A stretch of DNA of 64,000 nucleotides. Origin: Notholithocarpus densiflorus. Taxonomy: Eukaryota; Streptophyta; Magnoliopsida; Fagales; Fagaceae. The stretch's first letter is position 1; the number at the start of each line of letters is the position of its first letter. Position numbers and translations under genes: made by a program. Below the pieces are notes generated by a model, which had not been told where the DNA came from, searched no databases, and saw only the letters and a program-made list of their open reading frames with translations. The DNA lies in contig JARYZH020000033.1 in assembly GCA_030021035.2 (NCBI GenBank), positions 4,124,001 through 4,188,000 on the forward strand. Reading direction: 5' to 3'. Below are positions 22,345 through 32,762 of this stretch, piece after piece.

Positions 22345-25300
22345 CCACCATGAGGTTTTGGAGCTGATCTGAGCATCGTATCACTTCGACAGTTTGACAT
22401 GTATGCAACGATTGGGGACAAAACTTAAATTAAAAAAAAGGACCCATTTAAGGATGAAATAAAAGTTGCCACCCTTAGACCCATGTCAAAGTCCTCGGCA
22501 TCATCATTGCATGGACAATTCAAATTTTATATGGTGCTTCTGTTCACAATTGCACAAGAATATCAAGCTGATGTGAGAAAAAAACTTACTTTGTTCTTCA
22601 GAAACTCGTGATTTGTAGACAAACCAAGTCATTTCAATCCTGTTGGAATGTATTGACAAAAGAAAAAAAAAAAAAAAAAAAAACACCTTCAAAATCAATT
22701 ACCAACATGAAAATGTACACAAAAAAGGACTTCTGCATATAGAGATAACATAACGGGCACTATTAAAAAAAAAAAAAACGAACTTCAGCATTTAATGGTA
22801 ACATGTGCACAAGTATATGATATAATATCTTGACCCAAAGTCCTGAACAATCAAAATTTGTAAGAATGATTTATGTGCATTCATGTTAAATGAGTCAAGT
22901 TCTTCAACACCATCAATGTAGTGGTGTTACTCTTGTACATATACAAACACTTCCAGCATATGCAGCATCTACATGAAACCACATCCAATCACTCTATCTT
23001 AAGAGAAGATGCATTGCAAGCATTGTAAGATTGTCCAAATCTTCAAATGCGTTAATTACATAAAATAAAATAAAAATATCTCACGAGGCAGTCTTGAGGC
23101 TCTTTTAACACTGATAACAATAAAACACAAACTCCTCCATAACAAGTAAAACATTGGAAAGAGTCTATTTGGTGTTTCTCAAAAGAGAACATAAAGAATT
23201 AATTAATTAATTTTTTTTTTTTTATAAGAGACATACATATTACGTAAATGAATTGCCTTCTAACAAACCATTTCTGTCTCTTCTAATTTTTCTTCTTTTT
23301 TGAAAACTTGGTAAATTCTAATACATAATATCTAATCCACATTGAATTTTCAAAAAGGAGAAGCATCTTGCTAACTTTTTCAATGCCGTAATTGAAAGAC
23401 ACATTCACCCTGCATGTTTTCCCCTGCCCCACCAAGTGGATAGGTTGGGGACAGTGGTTGATTTTATAATCAAGCCAATTTCGAGTCATGGACACAAAGG
23501 ATGAGTTAGGCATCAGCTTTAAGTTAAGTTTTAGCTTTTAACTTTTATGTACAATTTTTTAAAACATCATTTTTCCCCCTTTTTTTTTCACTTTTTCAAA
23601 TTGTTTCAAGGTACAAGTATATTTCAGCACACTTTCATCAAAAAGTTTTCAGCAAAAAGCTAGATAAACTGTTCCCAAACGGACACTAAAGGCCTTTCTT
23701 GATCATTTGCATAAACCACATCTTTTCAAGGCCTTTTTTGCCAAGCCTCCTTAAATTATTGTCAAGAGCAGCCAATAGAAAAACTAAAACAGCTTCACTT
23801 GTCATGCCCTGTATCATTCCACCACCTTGTCCTACACCAAGATTTGCAACATAATTTTGTATGCTTCATAAACTGAAAAACAATCCAATTCCAAAATATC
23901 AAAACTACCCTTGTATGCCTAAGTTTGAGGTTTATATTAACTTCCAAAAGCAGTCCATATTCAATCTAAAAAAAGAGTTCAAGACCTCAATCCAACTCAT
24001 TACAATATCTGTACACCATATCATCAGCAGGTAAAAAACCTATTTTGACTTCTAACCACTCCATTAAAAAAAGCATATATCCTGCAAATTTAAAGATCCT
24101 TTAATTTAGCTCATACACCTAAGGTCAGTGTATATTCCTAATTCTGATATTTGTTCAGAGATATCATATTATTTCAGCAATCTCCATAACCCAAGATTTA
24201 ATAAATTACATTCTATTTCATTCCATTCCAATACTCCCAAATATTCAGCATATAAAGCTATAAAAATAAATAAATAAATAAATAAACTCTTTATAAGTTC
24301 AGTATTGGGAGACACAAAACTTTGACTTGAGAAATAAAGAAGAAGAAGCTACACCTTTACACTGTATTAACCCTTACCTGCTGAAAGGAAATCATCAGGC
24401 AATTATCCAGGACAATTGTTTCACGCTCTGTGCTGCAGGAGAAGTTATCCAACTGAAACATACAATGTAAAGACCAGCACTGAGCATTTCTCCTAAGAAT
24501 CTAGTGATGCTGCTATTAGACGGATAATATGCAAAAAACATAGTTCATGCTCTGACAATGGGTTACTCCAGGTAATATCTTTGCCTGAACATCTAGAAGC
24601 ACACAAAATTTGTACATGACACATGTTTTTACCGAAACATACCTGCCCGGGCAGGGGATTGAAGGAAAAATTGAATTTTAGAGTAGACAATTTAGCAAGA
24701 CTCAATTGCATTTGACGAAAAAAAAAAAAGAATAAAAAGAAACTTACATAATCATTCTATAAATTACTTTTCTATTAGTCATGCACTAATAGAAAAACAA
24801 AAAACTAGTTAATGTCACTATAAAATTTATTTTCCAATGATTCTGGATGATATTAAGCACAGAACTGGTAACATTTTACAAAGATAACCAGGCTGCACAG
24901 AAAGACCCCGTTCTTAATACCAAGGAAAGAAGTTCTATGAATTAAAAAGTAAATTAGGTTGCAATACATAAAAGACAACAGAAATCAAAGAAACCAAACA
25001 TTTACATCTTTTTTTTTTTAAATCTGGTTCAAAACTGAGCAAATAAAAAAAAAAAAGTGGGCCTTAACCTCCACCCAGTTCTTAAGGAGAGAGGAGGTTC
25101 CATTTGAAAAATAGGTCATTGTCACCTATTTCCAATACTCATGCTGAGAAACAGAAATCAGTATGCCTTTCAAAAATGTTGGTCTTTCTACATAGAAATC
25201 ACTAGTATAAATTCATAGACATGAGAGAGAGAGAGAGAGAGAGAGTATTATCCCCAATCATAATACTTTCGCTTGGCAAACAGAAAAATCCCCAATCATA

Positions 25301-26170
25301 TGTTCGATATTACACAAAGTTTCCCATGTTATTAATCAGTTAGCAACTAGACATCAACCGCAGCATTAATGCATTATTATCACTACTATTACACATCTTT
25401 AACATTCAAGGCAATATTTCTTCCACTTAAGAAGTTTTCTTTTCAAAGGAAATCAAAAAAGATTCTAAGTATGATGAGTTCCAATGAGTAAACCCTGTAT
25501 CCTCGGCAAATAACATGAATAACAATTCTGGTCATGAATATGAGTGGTGATTTCTTTCGTTACCAGCCTCCGATCAACAGATTCAACACACATAGATGTT
25601 TTGAGTACCATGTCAAACTCATTTAAGCTGATAGCATACAATGTCACTAACTCAACCAGCAATTGTGACAAAATCATAACTTACCTTAAATATATAAACC
25701 TCTAAAACATTGTCTAAGCTTGTGCAAAATTTAAAATTGGTACCCAACAAATTATTGCAAGAAAATTTAAGTCACATATATGGCCACAAGTAATCAGGCA
25801 TATCAATTGGCAGCTCAGATTTCAACAATCATAAATAAATAAGAAAAAAGGAAACAGTCAATTATTAATAGAGTAATAATTTGGATCATGTTAAAGCTGC
25901 CAAAAGGAGGAGACAGGGATCAAAAGATATTATGATGATGATAAAAACAGAAGGAAACAAGCTAACATCAAAACTCTTCTATTTCTTAAAGTAGCAGATA
26001 AGAAAGAGGGATTAAACTGATGGCAACTTCATGTGCAATCATTTCACAAAGAACATCAGGCGAAAGGACATATAGTTAGTTTATAATTCCGTTTTTAGCC
26101 ACCTGCAATTTTTCCAGCTGGATTCCTCCTATCCGTCATTAAACAATAAGCATTTAATCATAACACAATG
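22345..26170 (-). pseudogene. Scrambled decarboxylase pseudogene (copy 2)
   Basis: Exons and introns of the gene at 4243-18610 are recognisable in the same strand, but damaged and out of order. In minus-strand sense from high to low coordinate they are: exon 6-like (25994-26134), exon 3-like (24826-24895), exon 4-like (24379-24597), exon 5-like (about 23700-23831, 3' end lost), exon 8-like (22833-22997) and exon 9-like (22588-22640). Intron sequence accompanies them. In the parent, exon 6 lies between exons 5 and 8, so the exon 6 block with part of intron 6 has moved upstream of exon 3. Exons 1, 2, 7 and 10-13 are not seen. Internal deletions and frameshifts in every exon rule out a functional enzyme. 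Confidence 0.85.
25222..25246. repeat. (GA)n microsatellite
   Basis: About 12 GA units. The homologous tract in the duplicate block (62684-62723) is about 20 units long. Confidence 0.9.
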
Positions 26171-26326
26171 TATTAACAGTACTTAAAATACATAAATTTG
26201 CATATTGTCAGACTGATCATTCACATCTAAAAATTTTATTCACTTGAAAAAATATTTACTAGATATCTAACTGAAACAAAAACAAAGAGATACATAACAA
26301 TCATATGCAATCTACTTCTTCAAACT

Positions 26327-27613
26327 CTATCTCATATTTCCCGTAAAGATACAGTAATTTTTGAATGTAACAGACCCTTGTTCCTTCTTAAACTCTTCTA
26401 GCTTTTGGCGAAGGCGATAAAGAATTTCAGGTAACACACGTCTTGGGTTTTCCCGTAACTCATCACCTTTGACATTACAGTGTGTCTCAATGCATTTAAT
26501 ATGCTTTGTATTAAAGTAGTAGTCTTCTACTATGATAGGCTCCTCCAATGACTTACCCTGTATCTCATTCATTAACCACTCTGCACACTCTATTGTTGAT
26601 CTTATAGGTGTTAGGAACCTATCCCGATCATATTTCAGGTCCTCAAAATCCTCACAAACTTTCTGCTCCTCGCTTTTTTTGATTCTTTTTATAGAGTAAT
26701 CCAAATTGGCACACACCAAAGTGCCATTTGAAATCCGGTAACTAGGTGTAGCTTTTGTACACTTAGAGAGGTCAGGTTCATGGTCTTCATCATCCTTAGT
26801 TATAAGCTTTTGCCTCTGTTGGCCTTTATGAGATGGTTTTGCTTTTTCACCACTACCACCACCACCAGCAGACATATGAGAGCCTTTACACTTTTTTCGC
26901 ATCAAGTCCAATGAATTCTCACATAATGCTGGAACAGCATGAGCAGGAGCGAGAAATCCACAAAAATTATCATCCCTCACATACTTGTGCCACTGTTGGC
27001 CTTTACGAGACGATTTCACTTCATCACCAATACCACAACCAGTAGACAAATGAGACCCTTTACGCTTTTTTTGGCCTGAGCCCAATGAACTCTCACATAA
27101 TACACCAGCAGCAGGAGCAGGAAACCCACCCAAATTCTCACAATATTTGATAAAACTATGCAATTCATCCACGAAACCCAGAGGACAGCTTCCAAGAACA
27201 CTATCAAGCCCTATATGTCCAGAAGTGTAGCAGTGAATACGCTCCAAAAAGTAGTTGTAATGATAATCCGACCCACGTAAACAGCTTTGAATCTTCTTGA
27301 ACAGAGAATTTCCTTGCTGGGACAAAGCTTGCAAGTCAAAAGAACATGACTTATTGGTTGTGGTTTCATTAGGAACCGAATTTGAAACAAAGCTGAAGAA
27401 TTCATGGAACAGATCAGGGTGGTCCTTGAAAAGATTGTGGATCCTTTTACAAAGCCGACTCATATCCTGTTGCCCTTTACCCTTACCCTTATGGTATGAA
27501 ATGAGCAAAACCAAGAACGACTCATAAATGCTATCGTCATCTGCAAACCGAGTTCGAACCTTATTAATCAACGAACTTGCTTTCGGAAGCCAGAAATCCA
27601 ATTCGTTTTTCAT
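26327..27613 (-). CDS. Short SIN3-like (paired amphipathic helix) protein, 428 aa, single exon
   Basis: The protein resembles plant SIN3-like (SNL) co-repressor scaffolds, which recruit histone deacetylases in the nucleus. Residues 5-78 form a PAH-like domain (helical, with NLFKDHPDLFHEFFSF near the end). Residues 95-160 look like a degenerate second PAH. Residues 161-268 hold two diverged tandem units of about 52 residues, each running from GF(P/L)AP through KKxKGSH(L/M)S to KGQQ. From residue 281, DLSKCTKATPSYRI matches the start of the histone-deacetylase-interacting domain. Residues 357-412 (IIVEDYYFNTKHIKCIETHC, then LPEILYRLRQKLEEF) match its later part. Full SIN3-like proteins exceed 1000 residues, so this is a severely shortened form. 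The frame is open throughout from an ATG. It could be a lineage-specific gene or a young pseudogene. The duplicate at 63757 ends a few residues later. Confidence 0.72.
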   Translation of the reverse strand: MKNELDFWLPKASSLINKVRTRFADDDSIYESFLVLLISYHKGKGKGQQDMSRLCKRIHNLFKDHPDLFHEFFSFVSNSVPNETTTNKSCSFDLQALSQQGNSLFKKIQSCLRGSDYHYNYFLERIHCYTSGHIGLDSVLGSCPLGFVDELHSFIKYCENLGGFPAPAAGVLCESSLGSGQKKRKGSHLSTGCGIGDEVKSSRKGQQWHKYVRDDNFCGFLAPAHAVPALCENSLDLMRKKCKGSHMSAGGGGSGEKAKPSHKGQQRQKLITKDDEDHEPDLSKCTKATPSYRISNGTLVCANLDYSIKRIKKSEEQKVCEDFEDLKYDRDRFLTPIRSTIECAEWLMNEIQGKSLEEPIIVEDYYFNTKHIKCIETHCNVKGDELRENPRRVLPEILYRLRQKLEEFKKEQGSVTFKNYCIFTGNMR

Positions 27614-28490
27614 GTTTGATTAGCAATGATATCACCAACAGGTCAGTTAAAATCACAAAAGAGGAGAAAAAAAAAAAAGGAAGTCTTAGAGCACAAGGAA
27701 AGAGAGAGAGTCTCAGAAAGTGAAAGACAGATTGCAAATGATAGGATATGAGAATTAGGGTTAGAGGTAATACTGAAATATATAAAAGAAATTTGGAAGT
27801 CTTGGAGCCCAAGGAAAGAGAGTGAGAGTCAGTAACTAGGGTTATTGAAGATAAGACAGTATTTAACGTTAATCGCCTTAACTTAAGCACGCGCGTGAAT
27901 TTGACGAGTTTAAATAAGATGCAATATATCTCCAAAAAAAAAAAAAAAAAAAAAAAAGACGCAATAAACTGTGGTTATGAATTTGACGAGTTTAATTTTG
28001 AAGTTATTTTTTATATAAACAAATATTTACATTTTTTATATAAAATTTTTTTTAAGTATTTTAATTATTATAATCTTTATATATTAAGAGGATTCAGAAA
28101 GTTAGTTATGGTTTCAAAAAATATAAAAAATACCCATAATTTAATTAGATAATCTTTATTCTTAAAAAAAAAATGGGATTAAAATTGTAATTCAACAAAA
28201 TTCAAAATTCAAAAAAAAAAAAAAAAACTAACCGATAAACTTTTTTCTTAAAAATTAGCACACTCTTTATTTAAATATATCTCACACACATTTGATACAT
28301 TTTTTCCTAAAAATTAACAAACACTAAACTAACAGTTTACTCCATTTCAAATTCTAAATTTTAGTTTCTTAAAAATTCCTTCCTCGGTAATGTCACTAAC
28401 AATAGATAAATTCAAATTAAAAATTTACATTAAACTCAAAATAAAAAAAGAGCCTCATCGCATGTGTGGAGTGCGTGTGATAAGAAAGTT
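27614..28490. other. Upstream of the SIN3-like ORF; AT-rich intergenic
   Basis: Position suggests 5' flank of the minus-strand ORF. A duplication places GGAAGTCTTRGAGC(A/C)CAAGG at about 27678 and 27796. Poly(A) runs lie at 27936-27957 and 28211-28226. I see no gene. Confidence 0.4.
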
Positions 28491-28495
28491 GCTAC

Positions 28496-28661
28496 GTCCA
28501 CAACATTTTCATAATACTTTCATAACAAATCATAGGTGGTAAATTGTTATTGGTTCTAATTTGAATTCACAACTTAAATTACTTTTTTGCCCACCCATAA
28601 TAGCAAATAATAACTTGCCACTTATGATTTGTTATGACAGTATTGTAAAAATGTTGTGGAC
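28496..28661. mobile_element. Hairpin MITE, 166 bp
   Basis: About 44 bp at each end are inverted: GTCCACAACATTTTCATAAT on the left pairs with ATTGTAAAAATGTTGTGGAC on the right, and AACAAATCATAGGTGG with CCACTTATGATTTGTT. It has no coding content. I could not define a target-site duplication. Confidence 0.65.
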
Positions 28662-29041
28662 ATAACATTTCTCTTTTCAAAACATTTTTTCATAGATAAA
28701 CACACACAAGTGAGAAGGAATGTGGTTCTAACTTCTAACATAAAAGCACACCACAAACTTCCCTTAAAAGTCACATTTAACTTTTAAAGAATGATGGAGC
28801 AAATTATAATACATACAATACACTCTCTTAAATAATGTGAGACAGTTATTCATCTTTTTTTTTTTTTTTTTTTTTTTAAGAAATAAACACACATGGGAGA
28901 TTAGGAAAGATGGTGGTTTTCATTTTTATGGTGGAACCAAGGATAATAATACAAATAAATATACTCTTTTTTCTTTTTATGTTATCCCATATGTACAAAT
29001 AAATATACTCATTTTTATGAATTAAAGCTTTTTATGTTATC

Positions 29042-29070
29042 CCATATAAACTTCCCCCCCCCCCCCCCCC
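29042..29070. repeat. Poly(C) run
   Basis: About 16 consecutive C flanked by A/T-rich DNA. Confidence 0.85.
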
Positions 29071-29337
29071 AAATTTAATAGCCTTTTTGAGATACACAAT
29101 TGTTATATTATTTTAAAAAATACATAGACCATATTTTTTTGGGTTTATTTCTTTAACAATAGAGCTAGACTTAAGAAATGCAAGCAAGTTAAAAAATAAA
29201 ATAAAATAAAATAAAAAGAACACTAGTGTGCATTTTTATAAATTAGTACGGCTATTTGGAAACAAACCAATATTCGTAGTAATATAACTAGCCAATAACC
29301 AATATGGCAATTACATGTTGATGCCTTAAAATTGAGC

Positions 29338-29499
29338 AATGCTAGGGACACAAAAACTTTCACAATTTTTGTCACAACTCGCCATGTGGCAAGTTGTGAG
29401 TGATGAAGATGTGTACGCACCATTTGACCTCCACCACTCATAGCTCACTACATAACGAATTGTGGCAAAAGTTATGAGATCTTTTGTGTCCTTAACATT
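29338..29499. mobile_element. Hairpin MITE, about 162 bp
   Basis: Inverted ends AATGCTAGGGACACAAAA and AATGTTAAGGACACAAAA (the latter read from the right), followed by matching ACTTT-CACAATT blocks. It shares the phrase CACAACTCGCCATGTGGC with the MITE at 37380-37508, so the two families are related. Confidence 0.6.
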
Positions 29500-29559
29500 T
29501 TCCCTTTAAATTTGTTTGTAAAATGATAAATGAATGGATTATTAATGAGCCGCAACTTT

Positions 29560-30134
29560 TTCAAAGGAATCGAAGCAATGTCATTCAAAATAACAACTAT
29601 CCATTAGGGCTCACACCCCAATGATTCAAACAAATAGCTTCGTTTCCAATGAGTGGAACCTACCAATCTTCAAAACAGTAAGAAATACCCACAAAACTTG
29701 CAAGATTCCACTTCCTCAACTCGATCGTCTTGGGAAATTGAAAGACCTAATAGTTTAGAAAAAGGATGCACAAGCTTGGAATTGGTAGGCTTAGGGGGCT
29801 CAATCCAAGTAGGCCAAGCCTAATGAGTGTGGTGCAAAACTAGACTTCTTCATTGACTTGAAGACATTTTGCTAAACTTGAGGCCAATTAGCCAATCAAG
29901 TCCCTGAGTATGCCTCTTTGGTCAAAATTGTGTAGTGCGATCGAATTACACCCAGAACAATCAAACCTCTTGTTTGAGGTAGCCTACTTCGGCCCAAACT
30001 ACAAAGCATGCATAGAGGTTAGCTACCAATCTTACTTGCCTAGAAAAGAAAATTTGCAATGGGACCTTGCCCCTAACAACCATGAGGAAGACTTCTTATG
30101 ATTAGATCCCCTCATCTGACTTAAGGGGGTGGTG
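29560..30134 (+). mobile_element. Probable 3' internal end of an LTR retrotransposon
   Basis: No protein domain is recognised. The segment ends in a purine tract (AAGGGGG at 30123-30129) a few bases upstream of a TGTT...AACA LTR-like block, the expected order of polypurine tract and 3' LTR. Assignment rests on this context. Confidence 0.35.
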
Positions 30135-30410
30135 TGTTGTCAAGTTCTCCGTCTAATTGAATGGTAAAATAGCCACCAAAATCCATTAGGGGAACCCTAG
30201 AAATATCCCACAAATCAGAGATCTTTCTCTTTATTCTCTACTTTCATTCATTCTTTCTTCAAGCTTATTGTGTGATCTTATCACTCACTAGCTTATTGGA
30301 GTGCCTTCGACCCACCAACTGATTGGATTCTATTCAGTTTGCTTGATCTTCACATTCACTAAGAACCCTTATTGTGGTTCCTTTTTCTATTTCACCCATA
30401 CACTTTAACA
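30135..30410 (+). mobile_element. Probable LTR, 276 bp
   Basis: The block starts TGTTGTCAAG and ends CACTTTAACA, giving the canonical TG...CA ends as a 4-bp inverted repeat, and follows a polypurine tract. No second LTR is visible in the window, so the element is incomplete. Confidence 0.5.
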
Positions 30411-30833
30411 ATCTAGGAAATATAAATTGTTATTAGCAATATAATTTAGATTATGAATGTTGTACTTGAGGGAATTCACAAATATTTAATTATTTAGACT
30501 AATTTAAGTGCATAATCAATTTTTTATATTCTTGACTGCATGTTTTATTAAATCTATTTTATTATTTGATTGCATTTTCTCTCAATTGTTGCCAAAGTAA
30601 TATTCCAAATAAATTGTTTTTTTTTTTTTGTTAATAAATATTCATAATTAGTTATTCATAACTATTAGAAAGAAAAAAGAGTTATTTTACATAAATAGTT
30701 ATTTTATATCTATAGGTAACAAAAAACAAATTAATTTACCTCTTTAACAAATGGTAATGAATTAAAAAAGAAAAATACATGGTTGGTTTTTAAACTTTAA
30801 AACATGAGTGATTTTACTCCCTAAAATTTAAAT

Positions 30834-31275
30834 TAGGTATGGAAATGGGCAGGGTAGGTTTGGATCATGGTTGCCTTGTACCAACTTTGAGGTGGGGAAA
30901 ATCCATAGGGGTAGAAAGCAGGGCAAGTTGGGTTTGAGGCAAATTGAAAGTATGTTACTAACCTTAATGAGATGGTTCTAACATTGACAAGATAAAAATG
31001 AAATAGAAAGGGAACGAACAACCCTATAGAAAAGCATTTTGAAAATTGTAATATAAAATGTTTATAGAAAACTATATTATAACTAGGATGTGTATACCAA
31101 AAATTAAATTATATGTATGAGTAATTCAAATATATATTAAATAAAATATATCTATATACATTCGGGGTGGTGCGGGACGAGTAAAACTCGTTCTTGCCCC
31201 ATCACCTCTTTGAGCGAGGAAAATTTGTAGAAGATAAGCTGGGTCAAGCAGGACAAGGTGATTTTGTCATCCCTA
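30834..31275. mobile_element. hAT-like non-autonomous element, 442 bp
   Basis: The left end TAGGTATGGAAA and the right end read inward, TAGGGATGACAAA, form short imperfect inverted repeats. The flanks are ATTTAAAT (30826-30833) and ATTTAAAG (31276-31283), a 7/8 match to the 8-bp target duplication of hAT elements. The interior has GGGCAGGGTAGG and GGGACGAG/CTCGTTCTTGCCCC patches and no transposase. Confidence 0.6.
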
Positions 31276-31630
31276 ATTTAAAGTGATTGCTTTTAATCAC
31301 TTACAAAACATAAACAAACTAAAAACTAACAAGTTATCATTATTCCAAACACATTAGGGATTAAAAATGATTACATTAAGTTTATTAGAAACGTGATTCT
31401 TAAAAAAAAAAAAAAGTTTATTGGAAACAAGTTGCTTAATAGAAAGTAGAAACTTCAACCTTTTTATTAAAAGAAAAAAGCTAATAGAAAGATTAATGGG
31501 CTAAAATTGAAATGAGTTTTTAATAGAAAGCATTGAGTATTGGGTTGGGCTAGACTTACAAGAGAAAAGAGAAAGGGGATAGTCGGTCTGAATAGTGTGG
31601 GCCGGCCCATGATCTATGATCCATCATCTA

Positions 31631-31762
31631 ATGTCTTCCATTCCAAAGCCGAGACCGTCGCCGGGACTGAGTTTCGGTGATTCGGATTCAGAGGAAGAAG
31701 AAAAAGAGAATCGGTATCGGATTCTGCTTAGTAATGAGATTGTGCTCAAAGGCCACACCAAG
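31631..31762 (+). pseudogene. N-terminal fragment resembling a WDR70-type WD-repeat protein
   Basis: From ATG at 31631 the frame reads MSSIPKPRPSPGLSFG, an acidic run DSDSEEEEKE, then NRYRILLSNEIVLKGHTK. The last part resembles the segment just before the first WD repeat in plant WDR70-like proteins, as I recall them. The frame then runs into a CT repeat and AT-rich DNA with no WD repeats, and I find no continuing exon nearby. I read it as a captured or left-over first-exon fragment; an unrelated small gene is the alternative. Confidence 0.45.
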
Positions 31763-32102
31763 TTATCTCTCTCTCTCTCTCTTAATGGCTATAAATTAGT
31801 GATTTTACTTGAAAAAATATTTGTCACATTTTTAACAATACCTGAGTTGACAGTTTTTTATTGTTTTTATTTTTATTTTTATTTTTTTCTAGGCCACAAT
31901 ACCTCTCTTTATTATCAATTATATTCTCAAAAAGAAAAAACAGTGATTAATCCCACGCTAGAAAATGAGTGTGATATTGTGATTTAAAGAGATTTAAAGT
32001 CAGTGTATCCAAGAGTTAGACAATTTTAGATATATATTACTGTTAGTTTATTTAAAAACTTTTCTTCTCTCCCCGTGTGTATGTGTGTGTTAAAATACTT
32101 AG

Positions 32103-32242
32103 AGCCCATTTGATAAGAGATTTTTAGTAACGTTGTTTAAGTATTGTGGAAATATGTGTGAATGAAAAAGTGTTGTGAAAATACGTGTTGTATTATTTAA
32201 ATAACGAAAATTGTTGTTCAAATAAAATTACCAAACAGAGTA
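32103..32242. mobile_element. MITE of the 'GGGC-CGTTTGGTA' family
   Basis: The left end reads GAGCCCATTTGATAAGAG and the right ends ATTACCAAACAGAG. The interior (TGTGTGAATGAAAAAGTGT) matches the elements at 36129 and 37641. It is diverged and boundaries are approximate. Confidence 0.5.
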
Positions 32243-32484
32243 TTCTTAAAAATAAAAAATAAAAAAAAGGCTTACCACAAATAATATGTGACGCTATAAT
32301 TTAGAGTTTTTGAATTTGCAGTTATGTACTGTTATTTATATTCTTGAGTTTCATATGCTAATAGTTGGGATAATGTGTGATTATTTATGGCTAAATGGAA
32401 CAATCTGCTTAAGGTATTTACCTAGGGTGTTAGTGTTAGTGTTAGGTATTTAACTAATAAGTTTGTGTCCCAACTTGCAATATA

Positions 32485-32532
32485 AAGTAACAATTTGAGC
32501 TCATCAAAAAAAAAAAGTAACAATTTGAGTAT
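32485..32532. repeat. 15-bp direct repeat around an oligo(A) tail
   Basis: AAGTAACAATTTGAG occurs at about 32485 and again at about 32516, separated by CTCATC plus an A run. This is the footprint of a retroposon truncated almost completely at its 5' end, leaving a tail and its target-site duplication. Confidence 0.5.
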
Positions 32533-32762
32533 AGATCAGTTGTATGTTAAGCTAGCTCTATTTTCCATTATAATAATGGAAAGAATAAACATGCTAGCAA
32601 CTATCTGGCCAAATAGCATAATTTTAGGAAAAAAGCACTCCAACAAAGTTATTTAGTTATGTATTACAGTTTTAGAACTCGAGTTTTAAGCAAGTATGGG
32701 ATATTTAACTGCTAAAGAAAGATTGATATTTGATTGGGCAGCGGGACATTTTACATTTTGAT

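Noticed and set aside
22345..26170. A second functional decarboxylase gene
   Set aside because: Exons are out of order, several are missing and each remaining one has deletions or shifts.
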